From NCBI GenBank assembly GCA_963765935.1, contig CAVXXX010000005.1:103799-167798 (forward strand): a DNA stretch of 64,000 bases, given 5' to 3'. Under the pieces are notes generated by a model. It made no database searches and had not been told where the DNA came from. It worked only from the letters and a program-made list of their open reading frames with translations. Source of the stretch: JAMXLG01 sp963765935 (GTDB taxonomy: Bacteria; Vulcanimicrobiota; Vulcanimicrobiia; Vulcanimicrobiales; Vulcanimicrobiaceae). The translations under genes and the position numbers were made by a program. Position 1 is the first letter of the stretch, and each line of letters starts with the position of its first letter. Of the stretch, positions 54,088 to 63,668 are shown in pieces.

Positions 54088-55043
54088 AACAGCTCGTGGC
54101 GGTCGTTTGCGTGTTGCTGTTGTTCGGTTGCAGCAGTACGGGAGGCGCACGCTCGCGGCCCGGCGCGGCGGTCAACGCGCCTCCCTTGCGAATCGCGATG
54201 ATCACGCACCAACCGCCCGGGGACACGTTTTGGGACATCATTCGGCGCGGCGCGGAAGCCGCGGCGGCCAATGACAACGTCGATTTGATCTATTCCAACG
54301 ATCAGAACGCCAACGGTCAGGCGGTGCTCGTGCAAAACGCAATCGATCAACACGTCGACGGAATCGCCCTTACACTCGCAACTCCGCAGGCGCTCGCGGG
54401 GGCCGTGAAACGAGCGCAGAGCGCGGGCATCCCCGTTATCGCGTTCAATGCCGGATTCGACGCGTGGAAGCAACTGGCGATTCCGATGTACATCGGTCAG
54501 GACGAGTTGGTTGCGGGACGAGCCGCGGGCGCGCGCTTGAGCGCTGAAGGCGCAAAGCACGTGCTCTGCGTGATTCAATCGCAGGGACAGGTGCAGTTGG
54601 AGGCGCGCTGTCAGGGCGTCGAGCAGAGCCTTACGAACGGCCGGAGCGAGAAGGTCTACGTCAACGGCGCGGACATGCCCTCGGTGCGCTCGACCATTAC
54701 CGCGAAGCTGCAAGAAGATCCGAGCATCGATTACATCGTTACGCTCGGCGCGCCGATCGCCCTCACTGCTGTCAACGCTGCGAAAGCAGCGCACAGCAGC
54801 GCGAAAATCGCCACGTTCGATACGAATAAACAGCTCGTCGCTGCAATTCAAAGCGGAAGCGTTCGCTGGGCGATCGATCAACAGCCGTACGCGCAGGGAT
54901 ACGAGGCTGTCGACGCGCTATGGCTGCTCGTGACGAACGGCGACGTCATCGGCGGCGGCCGCGCGATACTCACCGGCCCGGCATTCATCGACTCGCAGAA
55001 CATCAACGCCGTTGCGCAGTTTGCGGCAAAGGGCACGCGATGA
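54084..55043 (+). CDS. Sugar/cyclitol ABC transporter, substrate-binding lipoprotein
   Basis: A 319-residue periplasmic binding protein of the ribose-binding (type I) family. The lipobox is LLFGC with Cys16 as lipid anchor. The mature part reads IAMITHQPPGDTFWDIIRRG, IDQHVDGIALTLATPQALAG, IPVIAFNAGFD and FDTNKQLVAAIQSG. Together with the RbsC-type permease and ATPase it makes a high-affinity importer, here for inositol or a related cyclitol. ATGA overlap with both neighbours. Confidence 0.92.
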   Translation: MKQLVAVVCVLLLFGCSSTGGARSRPGAAVNAPPLRIAMITHQPPGDTFWDIIRRGAEAAAANDNVDLIYSNDQNANGQAVLVQNAIDQHVDGIALTLATPQALAGAVKRAQSAGIPVIAFNAGFDAWKQLAIPMYIGQDELVAGRAAGARLSAEGAKHVLCVIQSQGQVQLEARCQGVEQSLTNGRSEKVYVNGADMPSVRSTITAKLQEDPSIDYIVTLGAPIALTAVNAAKAAHSSAKIATFDTNKQLVAAIQSGSVRWAIDQQPYAQGYEAVDALWLLVTNGDVIGGGRAILTGPAFIDSQNINAVAQFAAKGTR

Positions 55044-56080
55044 CGACCGCCGCGCCCTCTGCGCCGATTCGCAAACGCGTCGCGCATCGCTCGGCTCTTC
55101 GCATCTTTCTTGCGCGGCCCGAAGTGGGGTCGCTGATCGGCGCGATCGTCGTCATCGTTTTCTTCGGTATCAGCGCGCCCGCGATTCGCCACCCCGCCTC
55201 GATCAGCACGGTTCTCTATCAAAGCTGCACTCTCGGCATCATGGCCGTCGGCGTCGCGCTCCTAATGATTGGAGGGGAGTTCGATCTTTCCGCCGGCGTG
55301 GCGGTGATCAGCTCGGCGCTATGCGCGTCAATGTTTGCGTATCAGTTCGACGCGAACGTGTGGGTAGGCGTCGCGGTCGCGTTGGCGCTGTCGCTCGCGA
55401 TCGGCGCGTTCAACGGCTGGATCCTTATCCGCACGGGTTTACCTAGCTTCTTGGTGACGCTCGGGACGTTCCTCATGCTGCAAGGAATCAATCTTGCAAT
55501 CACGCGTCTTGTCAGCGGAAACGTCGCGACCAACGACATCTCGAACATGGCCGGCTTCGACTCGGCGAAAGCTGTGTTCGCATCGACGTTCACGATCGGA
55601 GGCGTCGACGTCAATGTCAGCATCCTTTGGTGGCTGGTGCTGGTCGCGTTAGGCACGTGGGTGCTTTTACGAACGCCCGCCGGGAACTGGATCTTTGCCG
55701 TGGGCGGCAATGCTGGGAGCGCGCGCGCAGCCGGCGTTCCGGTCAAGCGCATGAAGGTTGCACTGTTTATGACGGTGGGATTGTGCGCGTGGATCACCGG
55801 CATGCATCAGTTGTTTGCCTACAATACCGTGCAATCCGGCGGCGGCGTCGGGCTCGAACTCGAATACATCGTCGCCGCTGTCGTCGGCGGCTGCCTGCTG
55901 ACCGGCGGCTACGGCTCGGTCATCGGCGCTGCAATCGGCGCACTGATCTTCGGCGTAGTGAGTCAAGGCGTGGTGTACGCAGGCTGGAATCCGGATTGGT
56001 TCAAGTTTTTTCTCGGCGCCATGTTGCTGCTTGCAACGCTCGTCAACATATTCGTGCGATATCAGGTAGACCGGAAGTGA
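55040..56080 (+). CDS. Sugar/cyclitol ABC transporter permease (RbsC family)
   Basis: A 346-residue inner-membrane permease with about ten helices. Characteristic stretches are LMIGGEFDLSAGVAVISSAL (the GGIDLSVG-type motif), GAFNGWILIRTGLPSFLVTLGT, the cytoplasmic coupling part GGNAGSARAAGVPVKRMKVA and VVGGCLLTGGYGSVIGAAIG. It belongs to the carbohydrate uptake type 2 family. It works with the lipoprotein and the ATPase on either side. Confidence 0.93.
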   Translation: MTTAAPSAPIRKRVAHRSALRIFLARPEVGSLIGAIVVIVFFGISAPAIRHPASISTVLYQSCTLGIMAVGVALLMIGGEFDLSAGVAVISSALCASMFAYQFDANVWVGVAVALALSLAIGAFNGWILIRTGLPSFLVTLGTFLMLQGINLAITRLVSGNVATNDISNMAGFDSAKAVFASTFTIGGVDVNVSILWWLVLVALGTWVLLRTPAGNWIFAVGGNAGSARAAGVPVKRMKVALFMTVGLCAWITGMHQLFAYNTVQSGGGVGLELEYIVAAVVGGCLLTGGYGSVIGAAIGALIFGVVSQGVVYAGWNPDWFKFFLGAMLLLATLVNIFVRYQVDRK

Positions 56081-56874
56081 GCCGTTCGCCGGCGATCGTC
56101 GAGCTGACGAATCTCTGCAAACATTACGGGAATGTCCGCGCGCTCGACCGGGTGAGTTTGACGGTGCGACCGCGCGAAGTGACGTGCATCCTGGGCGACA
56201 ACGGCGCAGGTAAGTCGACGCTCATCAAGATCGTCTCGGGCTTGCATCCCCACGACACCGGTGTGTTGCGCGTCGACGGTGCCGAAGTTCGTCTTTCTTC
56301 TCCACGCGAGGCAAAAGCGTTCGGCATCGCGACGGTATATCAGGATCTGGCGCTGGTCGCGTTAATGCCCGTGTGGCGCAACTTCTTCCTCGGTTCGGAG
56401 TTGACGATCGGGTGGGGACCGTTTCGCAGACTCAATATCGACGCAATGCGCCGCATCGCGTCGGAAGAACTGCACAAGATGGGCATCAACCTGCCGGACA
56501 TCGACGCACCCGTCGGAAAACTCTCCGGCGGCGAAATGCAAGTCGTGGCGATTGCTCGGGCGATCTACTTCGGCGCACGCGTTATCATATTGGACGAGCC
56601 GACGGCGGCGCTCGGGGTGAAGCAGTCGGGCGTCGTCCTCAAATACATGGCTGCGGCGCGCGACGCCGGGCTTGCAGTGATTTTCATCAGTCACAATCCG
56701 CATCACGCATACATGGTCGGAGATCGTTTCGTCGTCCTCAGCTTAGGGCGCGTCGAGGTAGACGCAGACCGTTCGGAACTGCCCCTCAACGAACTGATCC
56801 GCCGTATGGCGGGTGGCGCTGAACTGCAAGCATTGCAACACGAATTGGAGAGCACGCGTCCGTCGATGGAATAA
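56077..56874 (+). CDS. Sugar/cyclitol ABC transporter ATPase, single domain
   Basis: A 265-residue ATPase from a GTG overlapping the permease stop. The Walker A motif is GDNGAGKST, the Q loop is VYQDLALV, the signature is LSGGEMQVVAIARAI, the Walker B VIILDEPTAAL and the H loop FISHNP. It has only one ATPase domain (CUT2 ATPases often have two), so it must act as a homodimer, as in FrcA-like systems. It is the last gene of the operon. No strong terminator follows. Confidence 0.92.
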   Translation: MSRSPAIVELTNLCKHYGNVRALDRVSLTVRPREVTCILGDNGAGKSTLIKIVSGLHPHDTGVLRVDGAEVRLSSPREAKAFGIATVYQDLALVALMPVWRNFFLGSELTIGWGPFRRLNIDAMRRIASEELHKMGINLPDIDAPVGKLSGGEMQVVAIARAIYFGARVIILDEPTAALGVKQSGVVLKYMAAARDAGLAVIFISHNPHHAYMVGDRFVVLSLGRVEVDADRSELPLNELIRRMAGGAELQALQHELESTRPSME

Positions 56875-56929
56875 GTCCGCTCGACTCAACGCGTCGTGAG
56901 CGCTTGTTATTCTCCGTCGAAGTACTTGA

Positions 56930-57045
56930 GCTGATCGCTAAGAATCGTTCGTGTTTGGTTGAAGGGCTCGATCTCATTGTCGTTCGCGAACTGACTGATG
57001 GAATCTATTTCGGCACTCCAAAAGAGCGGCGCACGCGTGCCGACG
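56930..57045 (+). pseudogene. leuB-family fragment
   Basis: Some 38 codons read LIAKNRSCLVEGLDLIVVRE followed by LTDGIYFGTPKERR, which is the central signature of an isopropylmalate-type dehydrogenase. It resembles but is not identical to the same part of the gene at 53.3 kb (LTGGIYFGRPKNRG there), so it comes from a second, diverged gene and not from a recent duplication. Both ends are lost; the IS3 remnant follows at once. Confidence 0.75.
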
Positions 57046-57106
57046 GCTTCATGTTCCTTGAGGATGCCGACGATTTGCGCTTCGCTGAATCGAGACTTCT
57101 TTACGG
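57045..57106 (-). mobile_element. IS3-family OrfA fragment
   Basis: The minus strand reads KKSRFSEAQIVGILKEHEA, the N-terminus of an IS3-family OrfA with its ribosome region before it. The element is cut off after about 20 codons at the leuB relic. A separate IS3 remnant precedes the other repeat copy at 41.2 kb. Confidence 0.75.
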
Positions 57107-57134
57107 TGGTCCTTCGAGGCCGATGGCCCCGGGA

Positions 57135-57253
57135 TTGTGCCACTTCTGTGCCAGTCGCGGAAATTTTACGCTCTGCGAACGTCAGGATGCGCGAAATCCC
57201 CCGTGTTCACGAGGGATTTTGCGACTCAAATGGCTCCGGATGCTGGACTCGAA
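57135..57253. repeat. Direct repeat copy 2
   Basis: Second copy of the segment seen at 41174-41292, with TTCTGTGCCAG, a hairpin of AAATCCC...GGGATTT (57189-57222, terminator-like) and AAATGGCTCCGGATGCTGGACTCG. Such a hairpin followed by a tRNA 3' end is what stands between an integrase gene and its tRNA target. The copy overlaps the tRNA-Asn fragment. About 16 kb lies between the two copies. Confidence 0.6.
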
Positions 57254-57276
57254 CCAGCGACCCGCTGATTAACAGT
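57230..57276 (-). other. tRNA-Asn 3' fragment, probable attachment site
   Basis: On the minus strand: CTGTTAATCAGCGGGTCGCT followed by GGTTCGAGTCCAGCATCCGGAGCCA. This is the anticodon loop (GTT), the 3' strand of its stem, variable loop, T-arm and acceptor end with encoded CCA of tRNA-Asn. The 5' half is not there: upstream bases do not pair with the stem. A 47-base 3' portion is the usual core left by tyrosine-integrase elements. The CBASS/nuclease island begins 200 bases further on; the gap 57277-57473 has no recognisable gene. Confidence 0.7.
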
Positions 57277-57473
57277 TAGGGACCGGCCATTTCCGCAGAT
57301 GTCCCCAGGAGAGCGCTGGCGGCAGTATTTTCCTTATTTTTCGGTGCTTTTCACGCGATCGCGAATCCGCTCGTGTTCCATCGTTTCCGCACGATTCCGC
57401 AGTCAACTGTGTGCGAAACTGTGTGCGCCCATACCGCGCTGGCCTCGGCCGTGACAGAACGCGGATAGGTTCG

Positions 57474-58047
57474 TCAGGGCGCGTACGGCTGCGCTAGCGA
57501 GCCCCGTCTTAACTGGAATCCTTCGGCTTCCATATCCGCCTCGGATTCGAGCACGAGAGCAGTCATACTATCGCCGTCGTTAGCCGAGCACCACCAGGTC
57601 TCCGGGCCCCGCGTCCCAACTATCAGCATCGCCACGAGGTTCAGTTGGTGCGATGATGTGCGAAAGAGACGCGCCATGCTGAGGACGTCGGTCATCGGAT
57701 GTCCCCGGAGTCTTCTGCGGATGCGTGTGCCAATCACCGATGTAGTGCAAGCCCTTCTCATATCGCTCATCGATCTCGCGCTGCGCAGCTTTCCGATCGA
57801 TATAATATGAGATGTGATTGGCTCGGTCGCCACGCCGCGGTCCCGTCGCCTCGACCACCGTGACGACGTTTCCGTCGATCGCGCCGAAAAGTTGACCTGC
57901 GCGTTCGTTCGCGAACCAGTTGCGTTGTCGATGATTTTCTAGAAACTCGACAACTGTCGGTTCGAAGCGAATGCGGAGCGTGTCGAACACGAACGTCACG
58001 CCGCGCACCAGCCGCAGTTCGCGTGCTTGTTCAGTTTTGTCGTGCAT
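57474..58047 (-). CDS. cap3: Cap3-like JAB/JAMM deconjugating peptidase, one frameshift
   Basis: About 190 residues, ATG at 58047. The JAMM metal motif is in GDWHTHPQKTPGTS, where the frame shifts near 57695 and the protein continues TDVLSMARLFRTSSHQ, then LVAMLIVGTRGPETWWCS to the end. In the motif H-x-H-x7-S-x2-D the Asp is restored when the frames are joined. Cap3 removes Cap2-attached CD-NTase from its targets and so restrains the system. It is the last gene of the CBASS operon. Confidence 0.85.
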
Positions 58048-59764
58048 CGGTCTCCAGTTTTGGATGGCTCGCGCCCGAGGCGTTGAACAAAATCGTCGGC
58101 AATGGCGCCGTCGTGTTCGCTCCACACCGATTCATCGAAGATCTCCGTCGTGACTTGTGATGCATGAATCTTTCCCATAAGAACGGCAAGGGCTTGTTCG
58201 GCGATGAGGCAGCGCCCGCGCGTCGCGGCCAGGTCGGTAAAGGGAGCGTAGAAATTTCCGCACGCGGGCTCGCCTTTCAGTTGCTGTTCCTTCCACGTTG
58301 TCGCCGGATGAAGAAACTCGCCGGACGCGTTGAAGACGCACGCCATGCATGCGTCGTGTGGGAACACTGTCAGCGCCTGCGCCGCGGCCGCGTGCGCTTC
58401 AAGCCAACCGAATATGGCCGGCACGTTTTTCTCTCGAAGAACGGCGTTAAGTTGTGCCTCATCCGACCACGAAGCCGTCGTCGAGATAACGAGATCCACG
58501 TCAAACATTGTCTCGCTCTTCCGCAAGGCATCCTGCCACGTGCGGGCCTCTCCTACCACTTCGACAATCGGATATTGCTGCATCAACGTCGTGGCAAGCG
58601 CCGTCGCTTTGGCCTCACCAACATGATCTGCGCCGAGATCGTGTCGCGCAATATTATTGAAGTCCAAGATGTCTGGATCGATGATGCGCAGATGACCGAC
58701 ACCGGCTTTGACGAGCATGCGCGCCACGCCCGAACCGAGAGCGCCAGCACAAGCAAGTGCGCACCTTTCGCATCCTGAAGGCGCTTGTCGAATTTTTCTC
58801 CGCCGCGCGCGAGCAACCAGGGTGCGTCGGCTCGATGTAGCCTCGCCCGTTCGAACCTTGATGTCGGGAAATAACGCTGCAAAGCGATTGGTGGGGGGGC
58901 ATTGCCCCTTTCCGAAAGCCCTTGTGACGCGTAGCGCGAACCATCGCGTCCGACACCGGGCGTAGAATGCGGCCACCGACGAGCGCGGATTCGCCCGGCA
59001 GTCCAAAGACTACAACGGTCAAGTCGCGATCCTCTGCGGCTGCCGCCAGCAATTCCTTGGCAGCATCCGGGTAGCGCTCGGCGAGCAGTACGATGCTCTG
59101 CGACTGAGATAGTTGATCATCGATTCCGTCTGCCGGAAGATATATGCCGCGATCGAAGACCTGCTCAACCTTCGCCGCATAGCGCCGCTCAAGCCACGTA
59201 CCTGCATCTTCATCGGAAGCAGCAACGAGCGAATATTGCTCTTCCTCGCCATACCGAGACGACGCCGTACGGCGTTGATTCATCAATAGTCGAGTAAATT
59301 GGCTTGCCCTCGGCGTCGATGAGCCAGTAACTGATGAATTCACGCGTGGACGTTGCCGACGCAACGCATCCGGCGGCTCCGAAAATAGTCCCAGCGCTAC
59401 GCTCAGAGGACCGCCTCCAATTGCGTGTCGACCGAAGCGATCTCGTGCGGACGGCCATCGCCGCTCAAGCGCAGGAATTTCTGCGCTTCCACGTGCGCGA
59501 TCGGCATCTCGTCTGCTTTCAGATTGGCGACGCCGACGCGAGGTGGCTTATACGGGAAGTTGCGCGGCAACACGACATCGACATCGCAAACACCCGAGGC
59601 GATCGGCAACTCGATGTGCCAGCCGATACCCCCCGGGTGTTTCGTATGCCTTGGAAATTCCGGCGTCGTCACGCCGAGGCTTTAACCGCGAGCTTATCGA
59701 GGTAGCGTTCCGCCTCGGATGCATAGTTGGACGCCGGCTGCAGCGGGTTATCCGTAACGGCCAC
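57996..59764 (-). pseudogene. cap2: Cap2-like E2-E1 fusion, frameshifted
   Basis: Pieces in at least four frames form an E2-E1 fusion. A GTG at 59764 opens an N-terminal helix (NYASEAERYLDKLAVKASA). The E2 part has IGWHIELPIASGVCDVDVVL and RNFPYKPPRV. A linker domain (AAKVEQVFDRGIYLPADGID, LTVVVFGLPGESALVGGRIL) precedes the ThiF/E1 domain with the nucleotide site GALGSGVARMLVKAGVGHL, IIDPDILDFNNIARHDLG and a CMACVFNASGEF metal/catalytic region. In CBASS this enzyme conjugates the CD-NTase C-terminus to target proteins and primes it. Its gene lies between the CD-NTase and cap3, as in Vibrio cholerae. Confidence 0.83.
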
Positions 59765-60781
59765 CGTCCCGCGTTCGAACTTGCTCGGGCTGTTCGAAGA
59801 TGCGGAAACTCAACGCGGCCTTTGCACCGCTTCCGCGCTCACCGAGTTTGTTACGGAAGTAATCCGTGCCGTACACCTTGTCCCACGCGGCTGCAGCCTG
59901 CTCGGTGTCGCACTTCGGATCGTCGAGGATCTCTAGTTCGTTCAGCAACTCGGCCAGTTTGTCGCGCATCTCGACGCAGCGGATGTCGGGACTGCCTTTC
60001 AGGTCGAGGCGTTCGCCCTTGATCTTCGGGTGCATGATCGCCGCGTCTTGAGCCAGGACCGAATACATGGCCTTCAGCGTCCTGCGCAGAGACACGTCGT
60101 CGCGATCGTCGCCTGGTGAAGACGCAGTTCGGCAGACCACCAAATGCATGAGTCCGCTCGGCCAGTTCCACGTCTTGCGGGAAACTGCGAGCGCCTTGAT
60201 GTATGCGACGACGCGGCGGAACTGCGGATCTCCACCGTTGTCGATGTCACGGCTCAGGCGCTCTTCCAAATCCTGGAACCATTTGGTGACGCCTTCGGGA
60301 TCCGAGACTTTCCAATCAGCGGAGGCAAGCTCCAGGTACGTCGCGTTGGTGTTCGTATCCACGCGCTCGCGATAGACCGGCACATCGACCCAGTAGCCGT
60401 CGTTATAGTACACGCCGAACGCAGTTCGTGCGCACCTCCGGCTTTTTGTTGAATTTCTCGTCCTGCAACGCCTCGCACACCATCTTGCGCGCATCGAGAG
60501 CGCTCACCGGCCCCTTATTCGGGCCCAACAGCGAGGCGTAGGTGAACAACGCACCATTGTCGACGTCATACGCATTGTCGTGCTGCTGCACAACTGTCTT
60601 CATCGCGTAGCCGCCTTGACGAATGTGGCGTTTGACCTTCGGCTTGCCGGCCTTGACCAGTCCGTTTTCCAAGCGGGTCTCGTTTGCTTTGCGCGCGTCG
60701 CGCAACTCGTCGCGCTTGCTCTTCGGAATCAGCGACCTTGTCGCCGTAAAACTTGCGGAGGGTGGCATCCAGATCGAACAT
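59748..60781 (-). pseudogene. CBASS CD-NTase (cGAS/DncV-like), two frameshifts
   Basis: About 345 residues in three frames. It opens MFDLDATLRKFYGDKVAD one base after the capV stop; after a shift near 60735 it reads RHIRQGGYAMKTVVQQHDNA and YDVDNGALF, the GG...DxD nucleotidyltransferase motif, and after a second shift near 60425 it continues VYYNDGYWVDVPVYRERVD to a natural stop. It is the second-messenger synthase that makes a cyclic di- or oligonucleotide upon phage infection. With a patatin effector beside it the likely product is a cGAMP-type dinucleotide, by analogy to DncV-CapV. The clade cannot be given without alignment. Confidence 0.85.
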
Positions 60782-60782
60782 G

Positions 60783-61925
60783 TTACTCTTTCTTATCTTT
60801 CGTGATGGAAACCGTGGGCGAAACTTCTCGGAGTGGTGACAACCGAGCGTCCGTGCCCTTGAGGACCTCCGAATGAGCGGTTTGCGCATCCGTGCGCCCG
60901 CGGCGTTCCAGAATCTCTAAGGCCTCCGCATCGGCTCGATCAAGCCCGAGTTTCTCTGCCTGGTCCTTGTTTCGGCTGAGATTGAGGGAGCCGGAAAATT
61001 GTCGCGTTGCAGTCGAGGTGCGGCAGCAAAAATCTCGCGGTATGCAGGTGCATCGAGACCTGCGCATCAAGTACCGTAGCGCTGAAGCGCTCGACGAGCC
61101 GCCATTGGACGAAGGCCCATTTCCGATCGTTCTTCCGTGACGTGATCGCCGACCGGAGGCGGACACGTGCCAACACTGCACGATTTCGATCGGGCGCTTC
61201 GTATCGTCGTCCTTCGTCATCTACATCGCTTCGATCAGCGCGAGCAGTAGTGGATTGTTCGCGGCCAAACCGCCATCAACGAACGGGCGATCAACATATG
61301 CAACCGGAAAGAAATACGGTGCAGCGGATGATGCAAGACAGGCGTCAACGATGCTCACGTTCTCGTCCGATGCTTCAGGAAGTGTGACGTCTTGTACACC
61401 CAAAAGTTGTCGGTCGAAAGATCAACGGTCGGAATCAACAACGCGATACCGCAGTCGTCTGTCATATAGCGTGCCGAACGTGGCGTCGCCGAACATCTCG
61501 CGCAAGCCTTCGCGCAACTTGTCATCCGAGTTGAAGGGCGACGTTACGCTGCGGCGCATGAAAGATGCGAGACCGAACCACCGCGACGCGCCCTTCATCT
61601 TCTCGAAGTCGGGAATCGGATTCGAAAAAATCTGCGGTCCCCACTTGCGATAGAACTCGAGGATCTCGATCGGCGACTTCCCCGCCGCAAGGCCAGCGGC
61701 GATAATTGCACCGGTGCTCGCGCCTACGATTCCGTCGAACTGCCTGCCCAGGTCGAATCGAGCCCCATCCTTATTCTCAGGAGCGAAGCGCCCGCACAAG
61801 AAATCGAGCGCGGCGGCCGTGTAGTGCCCGCGCATCCCACCGCCGTCCAGTGAAAGAAAACGAACCGGCCGGGCTCCCCCAGCGGTAGATCCCGGTTTGA
61901 CATTGGTCAGGACGTCGATCGTCAT
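60783..61925 (-). pseudogene. capV: CapV-like patatin phospholipase effector, frameshifted
   Basis: About 380 residues. The N-terminal half is clean (61422-61925): LSLDGGGMRGHYTAAALDFL with the oxyanion-hole motif DGGGxRG, then FDGIVGASTGAIIAAGLAAG with the Ser nucleophile. The catalytic Asp, PFVDGGLAANNPL, follows in another frame (61221-61403), and the C-terminal part in two more (RKWAFVQWRLVERFSATVLD; DRADAEALEILERRGRTDAQ). Once activated by cyclic nucleotide such enzymes degrade the host membrane to stop phage spread. First gene of the CBASS operon. Confidence 0.87.
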
Positions 61926-62439
61926 ACAACGTCACCGTAGATGAAACACAGTTCCATACGTCTGGCACAAGGCGGAATCCAACCTGGCTGCTCCCCTGCC
62001 ACTCCCTCGTGGCGACTCTGAGACTTAACCGTAGTCAAGAGGAGCCTGACGGCTCGGGGGGCTAATCATCACGTTGCAGGGTTCCGATGACGGCCTTTCC
62101 CGAGGCTCAGGATCCCAAGAGACGATGTAGCACTAACGATGTCGTCTCTTCTTCTGTCCAAGATTTCCGGCTCGGGCGATGTATCCCGAAGGACCAGTGG
62201 ACAGCACACTAGAGTTGCCAATCGGCCAAAGCCGGTTACCGAGACAGTCGGACCGGCCCACTTCCACAAAAGTCGCTCGTTTCCTGCAGCGACTACCATC
62301 CATTGGGGCGAACGCGCATTCGGCCCCAACATTTGCTACTAGTGCCATGTCGCTAGTCAAAGCAGCGTGACTCCACGCAGCCTTTCTGGGACTTGCGAAT
62401 GGTTCCGGGGAACCAGCGGTGCGCGCGTAGCTGTATTTC
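61926..62439. other. Gap upstream of capV
   Basis: No convincing gene. A minus-strand frame (62133-62441) is a read-through of the GIY-YIG C-terminus and shows no domain. A short imperfect repeat, GATGTAG-CACTAACGATGTCG, lies near 62122-62142. The region probably carries the CBASS promoter; no -10/-35 pair stands out. Confidence 0.4.
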
Positions 62440-63668
62440 ACGTCATGCGTTGGCGACGCGCATGAGTCTTGCTTGCCTTTTTTAGGGTCGTAGATGTAGT
62501 CCGTTATCGAGCCGTCCTTTGATCCGCTCGACGGCTTCTGCGACGACGAACTCCGGGACTAGAAACCACTCGCGTGGTTGGACAGGTTTGCTGAATCGGT
62601 CGGTGATCGCGACGTGATCTGGGCTGAGGGCGGAAGAACGCGGTGAATGAGGTTTTCGAGCTTCACACGACCGATGTTGTAAAGCTTGTATTCGGCAACG
62701 ACATCGACGCCGGCCATAGGAGAAGAACGTCGGGTCATTCTCGGCGTTGGCGACACGTTGCTTCAGGTCGTTTCCAGTCACGCCAATCTTGTGCAGAACG
62801 TTGCGATGCTCCGCAACAAACGCATTGTCAGATCTGCTTCAGGCAAATCATCATGGTGCCGGTCTCGACATCGCCGTCTTCCGGTGTCTCGGCGAAGAGT
62901 GGGCCAGCAATTGGTTCCGTAATAATCCGGCTCGCTGGATCACGATGCAACGCTCGCTGCAACGATCGCGCGAGAACACTGCTTTCAGTACCGTTATCAT
63001 ACATTACACGGAGACGACTATCTCTGCGATCGTTGCTTTCCGTTCTCGAAGCTTCCGCTATCTTCTGCAACATAGGCGATCTAGCGCCAGCCGATGACGA
63101 ACCATTGTCCTTGCTTAGATTGAGTCTCAGGCGCTTCTCTTGAAGAGGCGAGTAGTACTTCGAATGCCGGCCGTTACGTCAGGCTTTCACATTCTCGAAG
63201 AGTGGCTTGAATTCAATAAAGTCTGCGCACGGCGTGCGATTTGCGATCTCCTCGGCTTCACGCTTTTTCCGCGCTACTGCGTACATGATCGGAGTGTAGC
63301 AATATCTGCGAAGTCCGAGTCGCCGCCGAGCGCGGCAAATAGACATATCGGCATCCACCTCGAATGCGTCACCTGGCAATTCGCTCACGCCGCCTGCAAG
63401 AAGCTTTTGGCGATCAAGCGGCATGAGCAGTTCACGACACTCCGGCTGCGCGCGCAAGCGATGGAGCAAGCACACCGCGTAAAGGCGCTCGAAGATGTCG
63501 CAATCTTCGGCATGCTGCGGTTCGCGCCCGTGCAGGTCGACGAAGCGCTCAATGTCCTCGAAGCCGGCGATGATGCGCTCCTTCCGCGCCGAGCCTCCGC
63601 CGTTCTTTTCGGCGGGAGCGGACTTCGGCAAGTTCCGCCGCAAGGGCGTCGAGGTCAAGGTCAGTCAT
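62440..63668 (-). pseudogene. GIY-YIG (T5orf172-type) nuclease protein, frameshifted
   Basis: About 400 residues in several frames. It starts MTDLDLDALAAELAEV at 63668, inside the end of the helicase gene, continues ERIIAGFEDIERFVDLHGRE, DIFERLYAV and EEIANRTPCADFIEFKPLFE, then MYDNGTESSVLARSLQRALH, GPLFAETPEDGDVETGTM and, at the nuclease part, TGNDLKQRVANAENDPTFF and KPVQPREWFLVPEFVVAEAV with SITDYIYDP at the end. The order matches the GIY-YIG family with the T5orf172/Mug113-type domain that I recall next to SF2 helicases. At least five indels. It probably acts with the upstream helicase in DNA degradation or phage defence. Confidence 0.7.

Noticed and set aside
53796..54881. A 361-residue minus-strand frame over the leuB-like end and the binding protein
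   Set aside because: It crosses two well-supported genes and has no domain features.
62133..62441. A 102-residue minus-strand frame beyond the GIY-YIG gene
   Set aside because: It is in the same frame as the nuclease C-terminus and appears to be a read-through after a lost stop, with Ser/Ala-rich non-conserved sequence.
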